Positions 11,580 through 22,552 of a DNA stretch of 64,000 nt are shown here, piece by piece (position 1 is the first letter of the stretch; each line of letters starts with the position of its first letter). Source of the stretch: Prinsepia uniflora (taxonomy: Eukaryota > Streptophyta > Magnoliopsida > Rosales > Rosaceae); contig CM064874.1 in assembly GCA_032719365.1 (NCBI GenBank), positions 30,118,716-30,182,715 of the forward strand. Direction: 5' to 3'. Made by a program: the position numbers and the translations under genes. The notes beneath the pieces are model-generated. The model saw only the letters and a program-made list of their open reading frames with translations. It did no database searches and had not been told where the DNA came from.

Positions 11580-14535
11580 TGACAGGACCCATCCCAATCC
11601 CCCCCGGGATTAGTGCGGGATGACCCTGCTCCCGTCTGACACGGGGTGTCAGACAAGGGATAATTTCGACCTTTGCCCTCCCAGGCTATCAGAGTACGCC
11701 AGGATCCGGAGGAGGCATGTGATATCTCGATCTCTGCTACAGTCCACATCCGATGTCAACCTGAAGGGCAGTCAAAACATTAAAAACTGTGAGTGGACAA
11801 AACAAAGAGTTTATAAAAACATTTAATAAGGAAGACATTTGTACCCTCCACTAAAAAGCATGCATGCATTCGAAAACCATTGATCTAAAACAACCATATG
11901 TGGGACTAAGCCCAAAGCAGATATAAACTAAGGTCGAAAGGACCACAATAAAAACGACCATACGGGCCATTGCCCAAATCCATAAGGGACTCGGCCCCAA
12001 ACCATAAAGAAACCAAGTACACGAGCCACTGCTCAAATCCTGTGCACACCTGTACACACCACATATCATATATCATATATACATCACATACATATATATA
12101 AGTCACACAACCAATCCTGTCACGGTATCCAAAGCCACGCGCGCGCTACCCGGGTCTCAATCCGAGTCATCTCAAAGTCAAGATCAATGTCCGTAGACCA
12201 CTGACCCTACCCGAGGTAATAGTAATCATAGCCTTCCTGAGAGTAAGGAACCCAACTGGGGGGTGACTCCACTCCGTCGGTGCTCCGTGACTACTCCGGG
12301 GTCCACCCAGGCCAACGACCCTCCCCGGAGGAGATAATAGAAGTAAAGGAAGGTAGACGAACATATATATACATAACATAAACATTCATGACCGGTTCCC
12401 CTGAACCGTCATGATCCATAATATCCGTAATCAGGTAACATGCCGGTTCCCATAAACCGTCATGTACCGTAATAATATAACCAGGTAACATGCCGGTTCC
12501 CATAAACCGTCATGTACCGTAATAATATAACCAGGTAACATGCCGGTTCCCATAAACCGTCATGTACCGTAATAATATAACCAACAAGGGTTCATGCCGG
12601 TTCCCATAAACCGTCATGAACCACGATACCATAACAAGGGTTCATGCCGGTTCCCATAAACCGTCATGAACCTGGGAATCCATTTAAGGTTCCCTGACCT
12701 GAAATCAAAACCGTAAAGTGACTGGGTCTCGTACCCGAACATAGGGCACCAACTGGGCACCGTGCCCGGAATCTGAGGTCATATGCCCGAGACAAAACCA
12801 AATGGGTCTCATACCCGAGTTTATCATTTTGAAATCCAAATTCAGTTCATTTTAAATCAATAAAGAAATACAGACCCGTATAAGCACCGTATAAGGCCGA
12901 AACCTCGAAATACGTGCTTATACGTAACCACATACAAATGCACCCATGGCATCATCAAACAAGTAATAAAACATATAATAAACATTTATGCATGCACCAA
13001 TTTAGAAAACAAGGTCCACTCACAGACTGTCCGAGCTGCCGCCTCGATTTGCGTGCCATTCGGCTCCCCGAGCCGATCACCATCACCGGGACTCCCAAAC
13101 CTGTCCAAATTTTAATAGAAGGTTACTAACTACTTAATTAACCTCCTACCAAAGCCCCGAAATTTTCCCGAACTTTTAACTATTTTTAAACCGACCCTAA
13201 ACCTTCCGACACCCCGAAAACTATCGAAACGATGTCCGATTGACACGAGACCAGTCCCAAAATCTTCGTTACATCGAATAGAAGATTTCGTATGTTGAAC
13301 ACATCCCTAGAAACCCTAGCACGCGCCCGCACGCGCCGCCTGAAGTGGCTGCGCGTGGGAGCCACGCGCCGCTACAGTGCATCCTCTTCCTTCGATCGAA
13401 CCGGTCCGGCCGGGCCGGTCCGGTCCAACCTCTGCAACTGGACCGGCGTAACCGGTCCAGGTCTCCGACGCCCTCATTTCTCATCCGTTTTCCTCCATTT
13501 CAATCCCTAAATTCATCTTTTAATCTTTCCTATCATTCCCAATTAACCAAACTAGCTAAAACACCCAAAATCCTAACGGTTCAAAATGGACCTCACGGTC
13601 CCTGTTTTTCCGATCATCCCACACGGCTGCTCAGCCGTCAACCCCCGTTCAAACTCATCTCTATACACCCTAAACAATCTAACAAACATTCCCTAAGCAA
13701 CCAAAACGATCCATAATGTAAAACACAAATTAAAAATCGAATTTGGGCAAACCGAGTACCTCTCGGGTTTCATGGCCGCCGCCCACGGCGGCGTGGCTTC
13801 CAGCCGGCCACCAGCGTCCAGCCTTCATCCTCTCCACCTCTGGGCTTCTCGGTTCATGATCGAACAAGGTTGGATGTTTGGGTCGCACATATGAGAGGAA
13901 TGGGATCGGGAAATGGTTGGAGGAAAATGGAAAACTGGATGCACGGTTGAGTGTTTTGGTGCATGAGTGGGTGAGGTTGGCCAGTGGATGGGTGACAAGT
14001 GTCACTCATCCATTGGTTGCTGAAAAGTAACTGGACCCACTAAAGACAAACTGCACTTTTTGTCTCGTAAAACGTGCCGTCGTGAATAGTAACCGGGAAC
14101 TTCTGTGAACCGTAACTTCGTCGTCGAACGTCCGAATTCGACGTGCCGCCTGTCTACGGATTCGTATCGTCCTTATCTACATAACGGTCTTCGGCCCTCG
14201 GCCATCGGACCTCCCGGTCAAAAAGTCAACTTTTGACCTCCTATTCACCCAAATTACCAAAATGCCCTTGGGCTTCCGAACGTCATAACTTCTTCTACGA
14301 ACGTCGGAATTGAACGTGCCACCTGTCTATGAACTCGTGACGTCACGAACTACGTCACGGTCATCGGTCAAAGTCCATTTGACCACCCGATTGAAAAGTC
14401 AACGTTTTGCCACCATCAGGGGCAAAACGGTCATTTCGCACCGTTCGTCCGATTTCGCTCTACTAATCACGGATTAGCCTCACTAATCGTGATTAGTCAC
14501 TAATCTAATCATGGAATTTGGGACGGGTCGTTACA
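11580..14535 (-). repeat. TE3 right LTR (5' LTR in element orientation)
   Basis: A 2956-bp copy of 5067-7971. The 51-bp length difference is explained by one extra 50-bp hairpin unit and one extra T near 12853. It is followed by the CAGAC duplication and the resumption of TE2. Confidence 0.95.
12381..12676. repeat. 50-bp hairpin minisatellite, six units
   Basis: Same array as at 5868-6112, but with three instead of two units of the GGTAACATGCC type (starts 12433, 12483, 12533) before the two ACAAGGGTTC units. A unit was gained or lost after, or during, the last round of reverse transcription. Confidence 0.9.
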
Positions 14536-17279
14536 CAGACACCTCTGGGCTCAACCCCCTCAGGCTCAGTCACCTCTGGGCGAACACATCCCCAGGTTCA
14601 GACACCTCCGAGTGGTACATCCAGGCTCAGTCTCATCCGAGAAGCTGACTACCATAGGATCAACTCCCGATCCTACAATCACATCCCCCAAGCTCTGGTC
14701 GTCTGGGTAATCCCCCCAAGCACCGACCGTCTGGGAATATCACAATCACAATGAAAACCATCCCGGGAATTACATCCCAAAACATTTCAATCAAATCTTG
14801 ACTTCATACCAAGTCAAGATCATCCCTGACTGGGTCTCAAACCCAAAATACCATTTACACGTATTTCTTAAAAATCACCTTTTAATTCAATCAAATATTC
14901 CAGAAATCATCATTGACTCACCAACAAAGTCAAAATATCATTTTAGAAATCATTTAAACTCCGGGCCTAGCCCAAAACATCATTTGCACGTTCCTCGTAA
15001 AACGTGCCCGAAAGACTGATTAAAATAATCATAAAATCCCAATAAATCATTAATTTCACAATTTCACAAGTGACTCCAAATCCGAGTCAAAATCACTATT
15101 CACTTGGGTTCTCATGCCCAAAATAATATTATCACGCAAATCCATGCGTTGCAACCTCCGTTGCCATTTTCACGTAAATCCACGAAATTGACCATGGACT
15201 CATTCCCGAGTCACCACATCATTTTTCAATCCATGACTCAATAATCCGAGTCCAACCATTATTTTCAATCAATTTCAATCCCGGACTCATAAACCAAGTC
15301 CAAACATCATTTTTACCAAATCTCGTAATTTCTCGAAAATCGCCCAAAATAATAATATAATAATCATAAAACCGAGAAATTACCGGATTGAAACATAAAT
15401 CATGCCCAAGCATATAAAATCATATAATAAGGCATTTAAATCATATATGCATGCATCACGGTTAGAAAACAAAGTCCACTCACACACACCGTCCAAAACG
15501 GTCCGTTTCCGAGCTGCACGTTTTTCCGTAAAATCTGGAAATCACAACTCATGTCCAAAATCATTATAGAGGGTTACTAACATCTCAAAATACATCATAC
15601 AATTTTTCCCAATTTTTCCGGGATTTAAATACATATTTTTAACGTAATACAAAACTTCGGATACGCGGAACATTAACGAAACAATATCCGATTTCATCGA
15701 AATCAACGTCAAAATGTTCGTTACACTGAGAGGATCAAAAGTCATGTTGACCTCACCTTGAGACTAGGCCGGACGCGCCCCCACACGCCGCCGTGAGTGG
15801 CTGCGCGTGAAACCCATGCGCCAGCTACAATACTGTCTCCCTCACCCGTTTGTCTGATAAACGGGTCCTCTAACCCGCGATCAGACCCGGTTCCAATCCT
15901 GTCAATTCGACACTAATTCCTTCAATTGAGCATTCAGTTAGTTTCAATCTAAGTTCAATTAGGGTTCTGTAACATTAATTATACGAAACCATACCTCAAA
16001 CCCTACGATCAAAGTCGATTATTCGAAGGACCTCCGGCCATTGTTCATCATCAGAACTTCCTCAATTCCACACGATTTCCTTAAATTGATTCATCAAGAA
16101 GCATCAAGGGACTCAGGTAAATCTTTTCCCCAAATCAATTGAATCAATTCGTGGCTCAAACTCCACGACTCAAACTCGATTCTTCGTCACTGTGCAACTA
16201 TGGAGTTCAGTCAATCTCAATTAGTTTCTTCCAATTGATGGATCCAGAAGCATCGTGGGATCCTCAGGAACATAATCCCCAGCTCAGTTTCAACAATCAA
16301 AGCCTCCAATTCCTCGACTCAATCTCGAAATTTCAGAGGCCACCCTCCTTCTGTTCTTTCACAATTCGACCCCAATTCCCTTCGTTCTTGTTGCAGATCG
16401 ATTCGTATTGATCCCAGAAAGCTAAATGAGGCTTCAATTCCTCTCCTCACGGCTCAATTCTTCCAATTTGATTTTCCCCCCAAATTGTTTAAAATCCGAA
16501 ATTCAATTCCTCAGCTCACTCCCAATCTCCTGTGTTTACCCAGTTGAATCCATCTCTCAAAGCTCTCAAATTCCCCTCAAAATTGGTTGTGAAAGGGAGC
16601 TGAATTCTCCCAATTCTGATTCCCCCCACACGGGTAAGAAAACAAAGAAGAGGAAAAATGGGGAAAAAATGGAAGAAATGATGAAGGATAAATGATGATG
16701 TTGTAATGATGGTGTTGGGAGGGAAACATGGACCAGATTTCAGGGGATGGGTGACACTTGTCACTCATCCGAATGTGCACAGTCACCGGGTACTGTTCAT
16801 ATTAAAATATTATTTGATTCCCGGTTCGTTCGGTTAAGCGAGCCCGATTCCGTGACCATAACTTCGTCGTCGAATCTCCGATTTCGGCATGCCGCCTGTC
16901 GTTGGATTCGTATCGACGAGACCTACGTAACGGACCTTGGCCCACGTCCATCGGACCTCCCAATCAAAAAGTCAACATTTGGCCCCTAATATGCCAAATT
17001 ACCAAAATACCCCTCAACTTCCGAACATCATAACTTTCACCTCGAATGTCGGAATCGAACGTGCCACCTGTCTATGAATTCGTGACGTCCCGAACTACGT
17101 CACAGTCCTTGGTCAAAGTCCGTTTGACCACCCGAACTAAAGTCAACATTTTGCCCACGCTAGGGGCAAAACGGTCATTTTGCACGTTTCGTCCGAATTC
17201 ACTCAACTAATCCCCGATTAGTCATTCTAATTCTTAATTAATTAATATTCAATCCCGGTATTCGGGACGAGTTATTACA

Positions 17280-17325
17280 ATAACCCTCTCCTAACTTCTT
17301 ACAGATAATCGAGAAACTCCAGAGT
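17280..17325 (+). other. Edge of TE1 beside TE2, with a splice-acceptor-like site
   Basis: The sequence resumes as ATAACCCTCTCCTAACTTCT followed by TACAG and then a gag-like frame. CTAAC, a pyrimidine run and CAG look like a plant branch site and 3' splice site. It may be the end of an intron in the 5' part of TE1 gag, which would explain why the left part of gag (ending at 4376) does not run straight into this one. Weak inference. Confidence 0.35.
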
Positions 17326-17328
17326 GAC

Positions 17329-18700
17329 ATGGCCGAGGTCAAGGCTAAGGGTATCCAGGCCGAGTCGAGATGTCAGGTGCTCGACGATCGATACACTGAG
17401 GTGGCCGAACAGCTATGGGTCACACATGCAGAGCTCACTACCCACCGAGCACGAGTCGACAGGGCTGAGGCCGACAAGGTAGTGTCCGAGTGCGCGGAGC
17501 GTGCCGAAAAGAATCGCCGGCTGGCTGGAAAAGAAAAAGAACACACGGCAATCGAGCCACATAAGGGAAGGCGTGGGGATGCCGAGCCAAGCAAGAAACT
17601 GGCTCAGATGTTGATCATCCCCGGCAGTCAACCCGGTGACACCAGGATCTACGGGGACGCCCGCGACACCCTCAGCGAGGGAGGGGGACGAAACCGGTCG
17701 GTCAACGAACAACCGTCACGCCGACCTGTCCCTCGGTCGGAGGTGGGAAGAGGAGCTCACCACCGAGGAAACATAACCGCTCGGTGGCCCCGCCCAAGCG
17801 TCAGCCATGCGACTTCTTTGACGGGGGACTCTGTCCCCGTCACCGACTCGTCCCTGGAGACCGAGAGCACAGCCAAGTCAGCTCGGCATTTTGGCAACAG
17901 GACCGACCGCTCACACCAAGGGAGGCAAACATCGAGGTCCTCTCGCAACGACACCGAGCGGTCAACCTACCTCGGCCTACTGCTCCCTCCTCGCCCTGAA
18001 CCAACCCTCTGAAGGAGCATCGAGTGGTCAGGGCAGGCCGGGCGGCAGAATGACAAGGCTCAGGAACAACCCCACCTGTGGGACACCGAGCGGTCAAGGC
18101 TGGTCGGGCAAAAGGGAAGTATATCCCGGAACATACCCAAACAGGGGTACACCGAGCGGTCAAGGCAAGTCGGTCGTGGAAGGATTGAACCCAGAGCCCG
18201 CCGAGCAGAGTAGATGCCGACCAGTCGTACATAATTGATCGCGACCGGGCACCCAGGGATAAGCATCAATCCAGGACCGACTCGCTCGTCCAACACCTCA
18301 TGGACCGAGTCAGGACACTCGAGGCTGGGACGGCTTGGGTAGCAAGACCAGCCTGGTCAAAAACCAGCCCGGGCCCTTTCACAGAAAGAATCAACCAGTT
18401 CAGGATCGACCACAAGATAAAACCCCTGAAAATCCCCCTTTACATCGGAAAGGACGACCCGTGAAATCATTTGAACAATTTCTACTCGGTCATCGCCTTT
18501 AAAAACCTCGCGGGCGAGGAACAGTGTCTCATCTTCAGTTCCACATTGACCGAGGCAGCGATCAATTGGTTCTATAAGTTGCAATCCGGGTCCATCGACT
18601 CGTTCGAACAGCTCACCTCCACCTTCATGAACCAGTTCATGATACAGACTTACCGTTTATCCTCGGCCGAGGACCTTTTTCAGCTTAAACAATGGTAACA
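17329..18700 (+). pseudogene. TE1 gag, N-terminal and capsid region (decayed)
   Basis: Gag is the structural protein that packages the element RNA in cytoplasmic particles. The first part (17329-18012) is an open, charged, arginine- and glutamate-rich region that begins with likely coiled coil. After frame changes between 18012 and 18240 the capsid domain appears in a frame that includes 18471-18698. It has the retrotransposon gag pattern: AAINWFYKL, then a serine-isoleucine-aspartate stretch, then FMNQF, as in Tat-type gag. Two in-frame stops break it, a TGA near 18462 and a TAA near 18697. The CACCGAGCGGTCAAGGC motif recurs at about 18012, 18082 and 18148, a short local duplication. Confidence 0.8.
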
Positions 18701-18860
18701 CGAGCCGCTGCAGTGGTACGCAGCAAGATTCAGTCACGAATACTCCCGGTGCGCGGAGACGGACGACCGAGCAGCTTTCACGGCCTTCAAGGGCGGCCTA
18801 CGAGACTCCCCCTTCAGGTACGCAGCTCACACCCAAGGCTGGACAACTTATAATGAAATC

Positions 18861-19727
18861 ATGAAACAGGCGGCGGTCCACGCCAAGGCCGGAACGCTAA
18901 GCCAAAAGTCCAACGCTGCCAATACGTATCAACCTCCCCGGAGCGACTCGGTGAAAACATACACACCGAGCATCCCGGAACAGCAAGGTTCAACGCAGCG
19001 CCCACAGGAACAGGGGCAGCAGAGCTATGGGGGAAAACGGAAAGACCACCCCCATAGCAACAATCTGTATAGCCCCGGAAAGAAGGGAAAGCACCCGAAT
19101 CACCAAGAAAGGCAGCAGGGGGAGCGGTCAAACAACGGGGAGAAGCGAGTTCCTCGCTCTAAGTACGAGACCTACACCATCCTCAATACTCCCTATGAGA
19201 ACGTCCTCCTCAATGTAGAACATATGATCCCAAAGTCTACTTGGGCGCCGGCAAAGGGCAAGCTTGGCAAGGACACAAGAATTTTCTGCCAATACCACAA
19301 GTACAATGGCCATAGCATTGACCAATGCGTTGCATTCCGGGATTTGGTGGAGGCTTTGGCCCGAGATGGGAAGATCAACCAATTTCTCCAACACGCTCCA
19401 CCTCCATCTCGCAACCCGCAGATCAATACGATCTCCAGAGGGTCATCCATCTCTTGCCTGCTCACTTCCAACCGGGCGAAGAGGAACTTTCTACGGGCCA
19501 CCAAACAGAACCACCAACTCTTCAGCATAGAAGAGGGAAGGGCCAAGAAAACCAACCGACTCGGGTGGGAGCCCATCACATTCTTGGAGGAGGAGGAACA
19601 CGGGATTGTGTATCCTCACGACGACCCCATTGTAGTTATGGCTGAAATATCCAACTTCGACGTGCAACAGGTGATGGTCGACACTGGTAGCTCGGTTAAC
19701 GTCCTTTTCATACGAGCATTCAAATAG
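18861..19727 (+). pseudogene. TE1 gag C-terminus with zinc-finger-like motif, and start of protease
   Basis: An open stretch of 288 codons in the same frame as the capsid block. A basic, glutamine-rich linker comes first. Then follows FCQYHKYNGHSIDQC at about 19284-19330, the CX2H...H...C arrangement that replaces the classic CCHC knuckle in Tat-like gag, with a downstream helix ending in GKINQFL. Near the end is an aspartic protease active site, VDTGSSVNVLF, with the catalytic aspartate at 19680-19682. A TAG stop at 19725-19727 interrupts the protease shortly after the active site. The open length reflects limited decay; both ends of the wider gag-protease frame are broken. Confidence 0.85.
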
Positions 19728-20002
19728 TTGGGCATCCCAGAAGCGAGTTTGGACCGCTCACCCACACCGCTCTTCAGTTTCACTAGTTTCACTAGGGACT
19801 CTATCATCCCACATGGAACGGTCACCCTCCCCCTCTCCCTCGGAACACATCCGCGGAGAGCAACCGTGCTGGCACCCTTCCTGGTGGTGGACTGCCCCGT
19901 GACCTACAACGCCATCCTCGGGTGAGGGATACTTAACCAAATGAAGGCAGTCGTCTCCACCCACCTGCTTCTGGTAAAATTTCCAACCCCTATGGGGATT
20001 GG
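19728..20002 (+). pseudogene. TE1 protease, C-terminal half
   Basis: Same frame after the stop. It contains a typical retroviral-type protease tail, FLVVDCPVTYNAILG, followed by a TGA stop and a further gag-pol linker (FPTPMGIG) that is cut by the insertion of TE4. Bases 19998-20002 (ATTGG) are the TE4 target duplication. The linker continues in frame at 27569 on the other side of TE4. Confidence 0.8.
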
Positions 20003-21598
20003 TGATAAGTCCTCAAATAAGCGTTATTTTATATTATTTTATACCTATTATACTTGACTTTTAATATTAAAATAATAAATAATTAGACAAATTAATTTAT
20101 TTTGTGATATTTTTGTAGAAATAAATAAAGCTTGGAATTTGGAGCATTTTGGTGAAAGAATCGTCCCGATCGGAATTATAACGAAGAAATTATGGACGAA
20201 ATATGAGAAACCACCTAAAATCGCAAGGAAATTCGGTGGGAAGCTGCTGAAATCCAGCAGCCCAAGCCAAAAATCTAGCAGCCCCCCAATAGTTCCCAAA
20301 ATCAGCATATTTGCCCCAAAATCAGCAACTTTTCCCCAAAATCAGCCACTTTTCTCCAAAATCAGCATATTTGCCCCAAAATCAGCATCTTTTCCCACCC
20401 AATCTCATCATTTCCATCACTTCTTCATGTACTATTTTATTGCTATTTTTATATTTTAATTTTGTACTTTTAATTAAACAATTGTGGCACTCCCTCTATA
20501 AATAGGGAGGTCATTTCATGTATTTGGGGGAGTCCCCCATTAGTTTCATTCTTCCATTTCTTTCATTTTTCTTAGTTCTTAGTTTAGTTCTTTTGTTTCT
20601 CTCTTTTGAGAGACATTTTTGGGGACCATTTTTACTTCTTGTAGATTTTCTTATTAATTAGTTTCCTTTTAATTCTTATTCTTAATTTATGTTATTTTTA
20701 TGTTATTTTCATTTCTTCTTTACTATTGTTCTTGGTATTTTCTTTCTAACATTTGTATGTAAGAATGCAATCTCCATGTGTTTTACTTTTTGAATTTCTT
20801 TTACTTCATATGTTTTAGTGCTTAAACTTCAATTTGATGTTAAGTGTTTTATCCGCTGTCGGTGCACTTAGAGTAGAATTGAAGAGATTAAATGTTGATC
20901 GCTGCCGGCGCATTTAATTATAAACTTAAGGTAAATCATGTTGTAAATGTTTGAAGCATATTGATGTTTGACGCACATTAATGGTTGATGCATTTATAAT
21001 ATTGAAAGATATATGTAAGTATTTGAGATGATGAAGGTAAGATTTCGTGATTGGTTTATTATGAGCAAAATGTTAGAAAGAAGTCTATTTTTAGGAGTAG
21101 TTTAAATAATGTGATTGTTAATTCGAAATTACTTACGTAAAAGTGTGGGTTTTGTCTATGAAACTACTCTATGGTTTGTAAGTTCCAATTAGCATGAGCA
21201 TTTGCATTTTAATTCTTAATTAGTGTTTTCTTTAATTTAGTTATAAATCTTTTCAAAACCCCCCCTCTTTATTATTTTATTCTTTCATTCTTTTATTCTT
21301 TTAATTCTTTAATTCTTTTATTCCTTTAATTCTGTATTCTTTGATTCTCTTATTTCTTTATTCTCTTATTCATCTATTCTTTAATTTATTAATTCTTTGA
21401 TTATTTAATTCTTTGATTATTTAATTCTTTAATTCATTATTCTTTTATTCATCTCCCACTAACACATTATTAATGTTCCCTAATTTCCCCGGTTAAGAAC
21501 GATCCCTATTTACCAATATTACATCTACACAAAAAGGGTTTAAATTGCACAACACTCGAATTACGTGTTTAAATTAATGCGTAGTTTGGGCGTAGTCA
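20003..21598 (+). repeat. TE4 5' LTR
   Basis: A 1596-bp LTR, equal in length to 25973-27568. It contains a run of CCAAAATCAGCA-type short repeats at 20290-20395, a TATA box at 20496-20505 and a downstream CT-rich leader-like region. It also carries paired GCTGTCGGTGCA / GCTGCCGGCGCA words near 20855 and 20900. Confidence 0.96.
20496..20505 (+). promoter_or_regulatory. TE4 LTR TATA box
   Basis: CTATAAATAG sits about 490 bp into the LTR, in CTCCCTCTATAAATAGGGAG. It is the only strong TATA signal in the LTR and is likely to set the U3/R border about 30 bp downstream. The 3' LTR has the same sequence at 26466-26475. Confidence 0.8.
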
Positions 21599-21603
21599 AT
21601 TTT

Positions 21604-21621
21604 TGGCGCCGTTGCCGGGGA
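21604..21621 (+). promoter_or_regulatory. TE4 primer-binding site (tRNA-Asp)
   Basis: TGGCGCCGTTGCCGGGGA is complementary over 18 bases to the 3' end of plant tRNA-Asp(GUC), as in Athila-type elements. It lies five bases after the 5' LTR. Confidence 0.9.
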
Positions 21622-21639
21622 AATTGAAAATCATTTTTA

Positions 21640-22080
21640 ATTTGTTAGTGTATGTATATAAATTGTGCATATTATACTTGTTTATAAATTTTACTTTTGT
21701 TAATATTATATTTGTTTATAACATTTACTTACTTGTTTATATTTTATTTATCCATCTTATTTTTGTTTTTATTATTTTTGTTTATAATGTTCATACTTTA
21801 CTTATTCATAGTTTCTAATTTATACTTGTTCATAAATGTTCATAATTTTTTTTTTATATATTTGTTCATATTCAAATTGTTTATGTAAATTTAAAATTCT
21901 ATCATACTTGTTCATAATTTAATTTAATTTGTACTTGTTATAAATGCATATTGTACATATTCATTTTTCCTTACTTTTAATTTATTTTATTTTTCTTTAC
22001 ACTTTCTAACTTTTTCTTTAATCCATTAACTTTAATTTTATTCCATAAACTTTTTCTTTATTCCTTTAACTTTAAATTTA
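21640..22080. other. AT-rich TE4 interior with TTGTTCATA-type degenerate repeats
   Basis: Imperfect repeats of TACTTGTTTATAA and TACTTGTTCATAA fill this stretch and recur at 22700-23310. Open frames here are runs of Phe, Leu, Ile and Tyr caused by base composition. Confidence 0.75.
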
Positions 22081-22552
22081 TTTTATTAACTTTTTATTCC
22101 ACTAACTTTTTATTCCACTAACTTTTTATTCCATTAACTTTTATTCCATTAATTTTATTCATTAACTTTTTATTCCACTAACTTTTTATTCCATTAACTT
22201 TTATTCCATTAATTTTATTCATTAACTTTTTATTCCACTAACTTTTTATTCCACTAACTTTTTATTCCATTAACTTTTATTCCATTAATTTTATTCATTA
22301 ACTTTTTATTCCACTAACTTTTTATTCCATTAACTTTTATTCCATTAATTTATTTCATTAACTTTTTATTCCACTAACTTTTTATTCCACTAACTTTTTA
22401 TTCCATTAACTTTTATTCCATTAATTTTATTCATTAACTTTTTATTCCACTAACTTTTTATTCCACTAACTTTTTATTCCATTAACTTTTATTCCATTAA
22501 TTTTATTCCATTAACTTTTTATTCCACTAACTTTTTATTCCATTAACTTTTT
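22081..22552. repeat. TE4 tandem array based on TAACTTTTTATTCCAC
   Basis: A 16-17 bp unit, TAACTTTTTATTCCAC or TTAACTTTTATTCCA, is repeated about 28 times. Units are grouped into a higher-order block of about 60-77 bp that ends in TTAATTTTATTCAT and recurs about six times. Confidence 0.92.

Larger units (their letters stand above)
5067..14535 (-). mobile_element. TE3: young non-autonomous LTR element
   Basis: Two LTRs (5067-7971 and 11580-14535) enclose 3608 bp, with a perfect CAGAC duplication at 5062-5066 and 14536-14540. The orientation is minus: the tRNA-iMet primer site lies beside the right LTR and the polypurine side beside the left one. By eye the LTRs differ by about seven substitutions, one single-base indel and one 50-bp repeat unit over 2.9 kb, so insertion is recent. 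Despite this, the interior shows no gag, protease, reverse transcriptase or integrase in any frame. It must therefore have been copied as a non-autonomous element by proteins made elsewhere. The LTR end sequences link it to chromovirus-type elements such as TE5 and TE9. Confidence 0.93.
4377..17279 (-). mobile_element. TE2: solo LTR in TE1 gag, split by TE3
   Basis: The segment opens with TGACAGGACCCGTCCC and closes with GGGACGAGTTATTACA, which read on the minus strand are the end and start of an LTR of the same broad family as TE3, TE5 and TE9 (TGTAAYRACYC...GGGTCCTGTCA). Without TE3 and its duplication it is about 3.43 kb. No internal gag-pol, primer site or second LTR is seen, so it is a lone LTR. 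The flanking pentamers, AGAAT on the left and ATAAC on the right, do not match, unlike every other complete insertion here apart from the single mismatch at TE7. That suggests recombination between two elements or loss of sequence at one edge. The right part, 14541-17279, shares order and words with the TE3 LTR but is well diverged. Confidence 0.75.

Noticed and set aside
20048..20505. 86-, 106- and 64-codon frames repeated at 26018-26475
   Set aside because: They lie inside the TE4 LTRs, on both strands over CCAAAATCAGC repeats; duplication reflects the LTR pair, not gene conservation.
21603..21888. Hydrophobic Phe/Leu/Ile-rich frames that look like membrane segments
   Set aside because: They are a product of TTTATA-rich repeat DNA.
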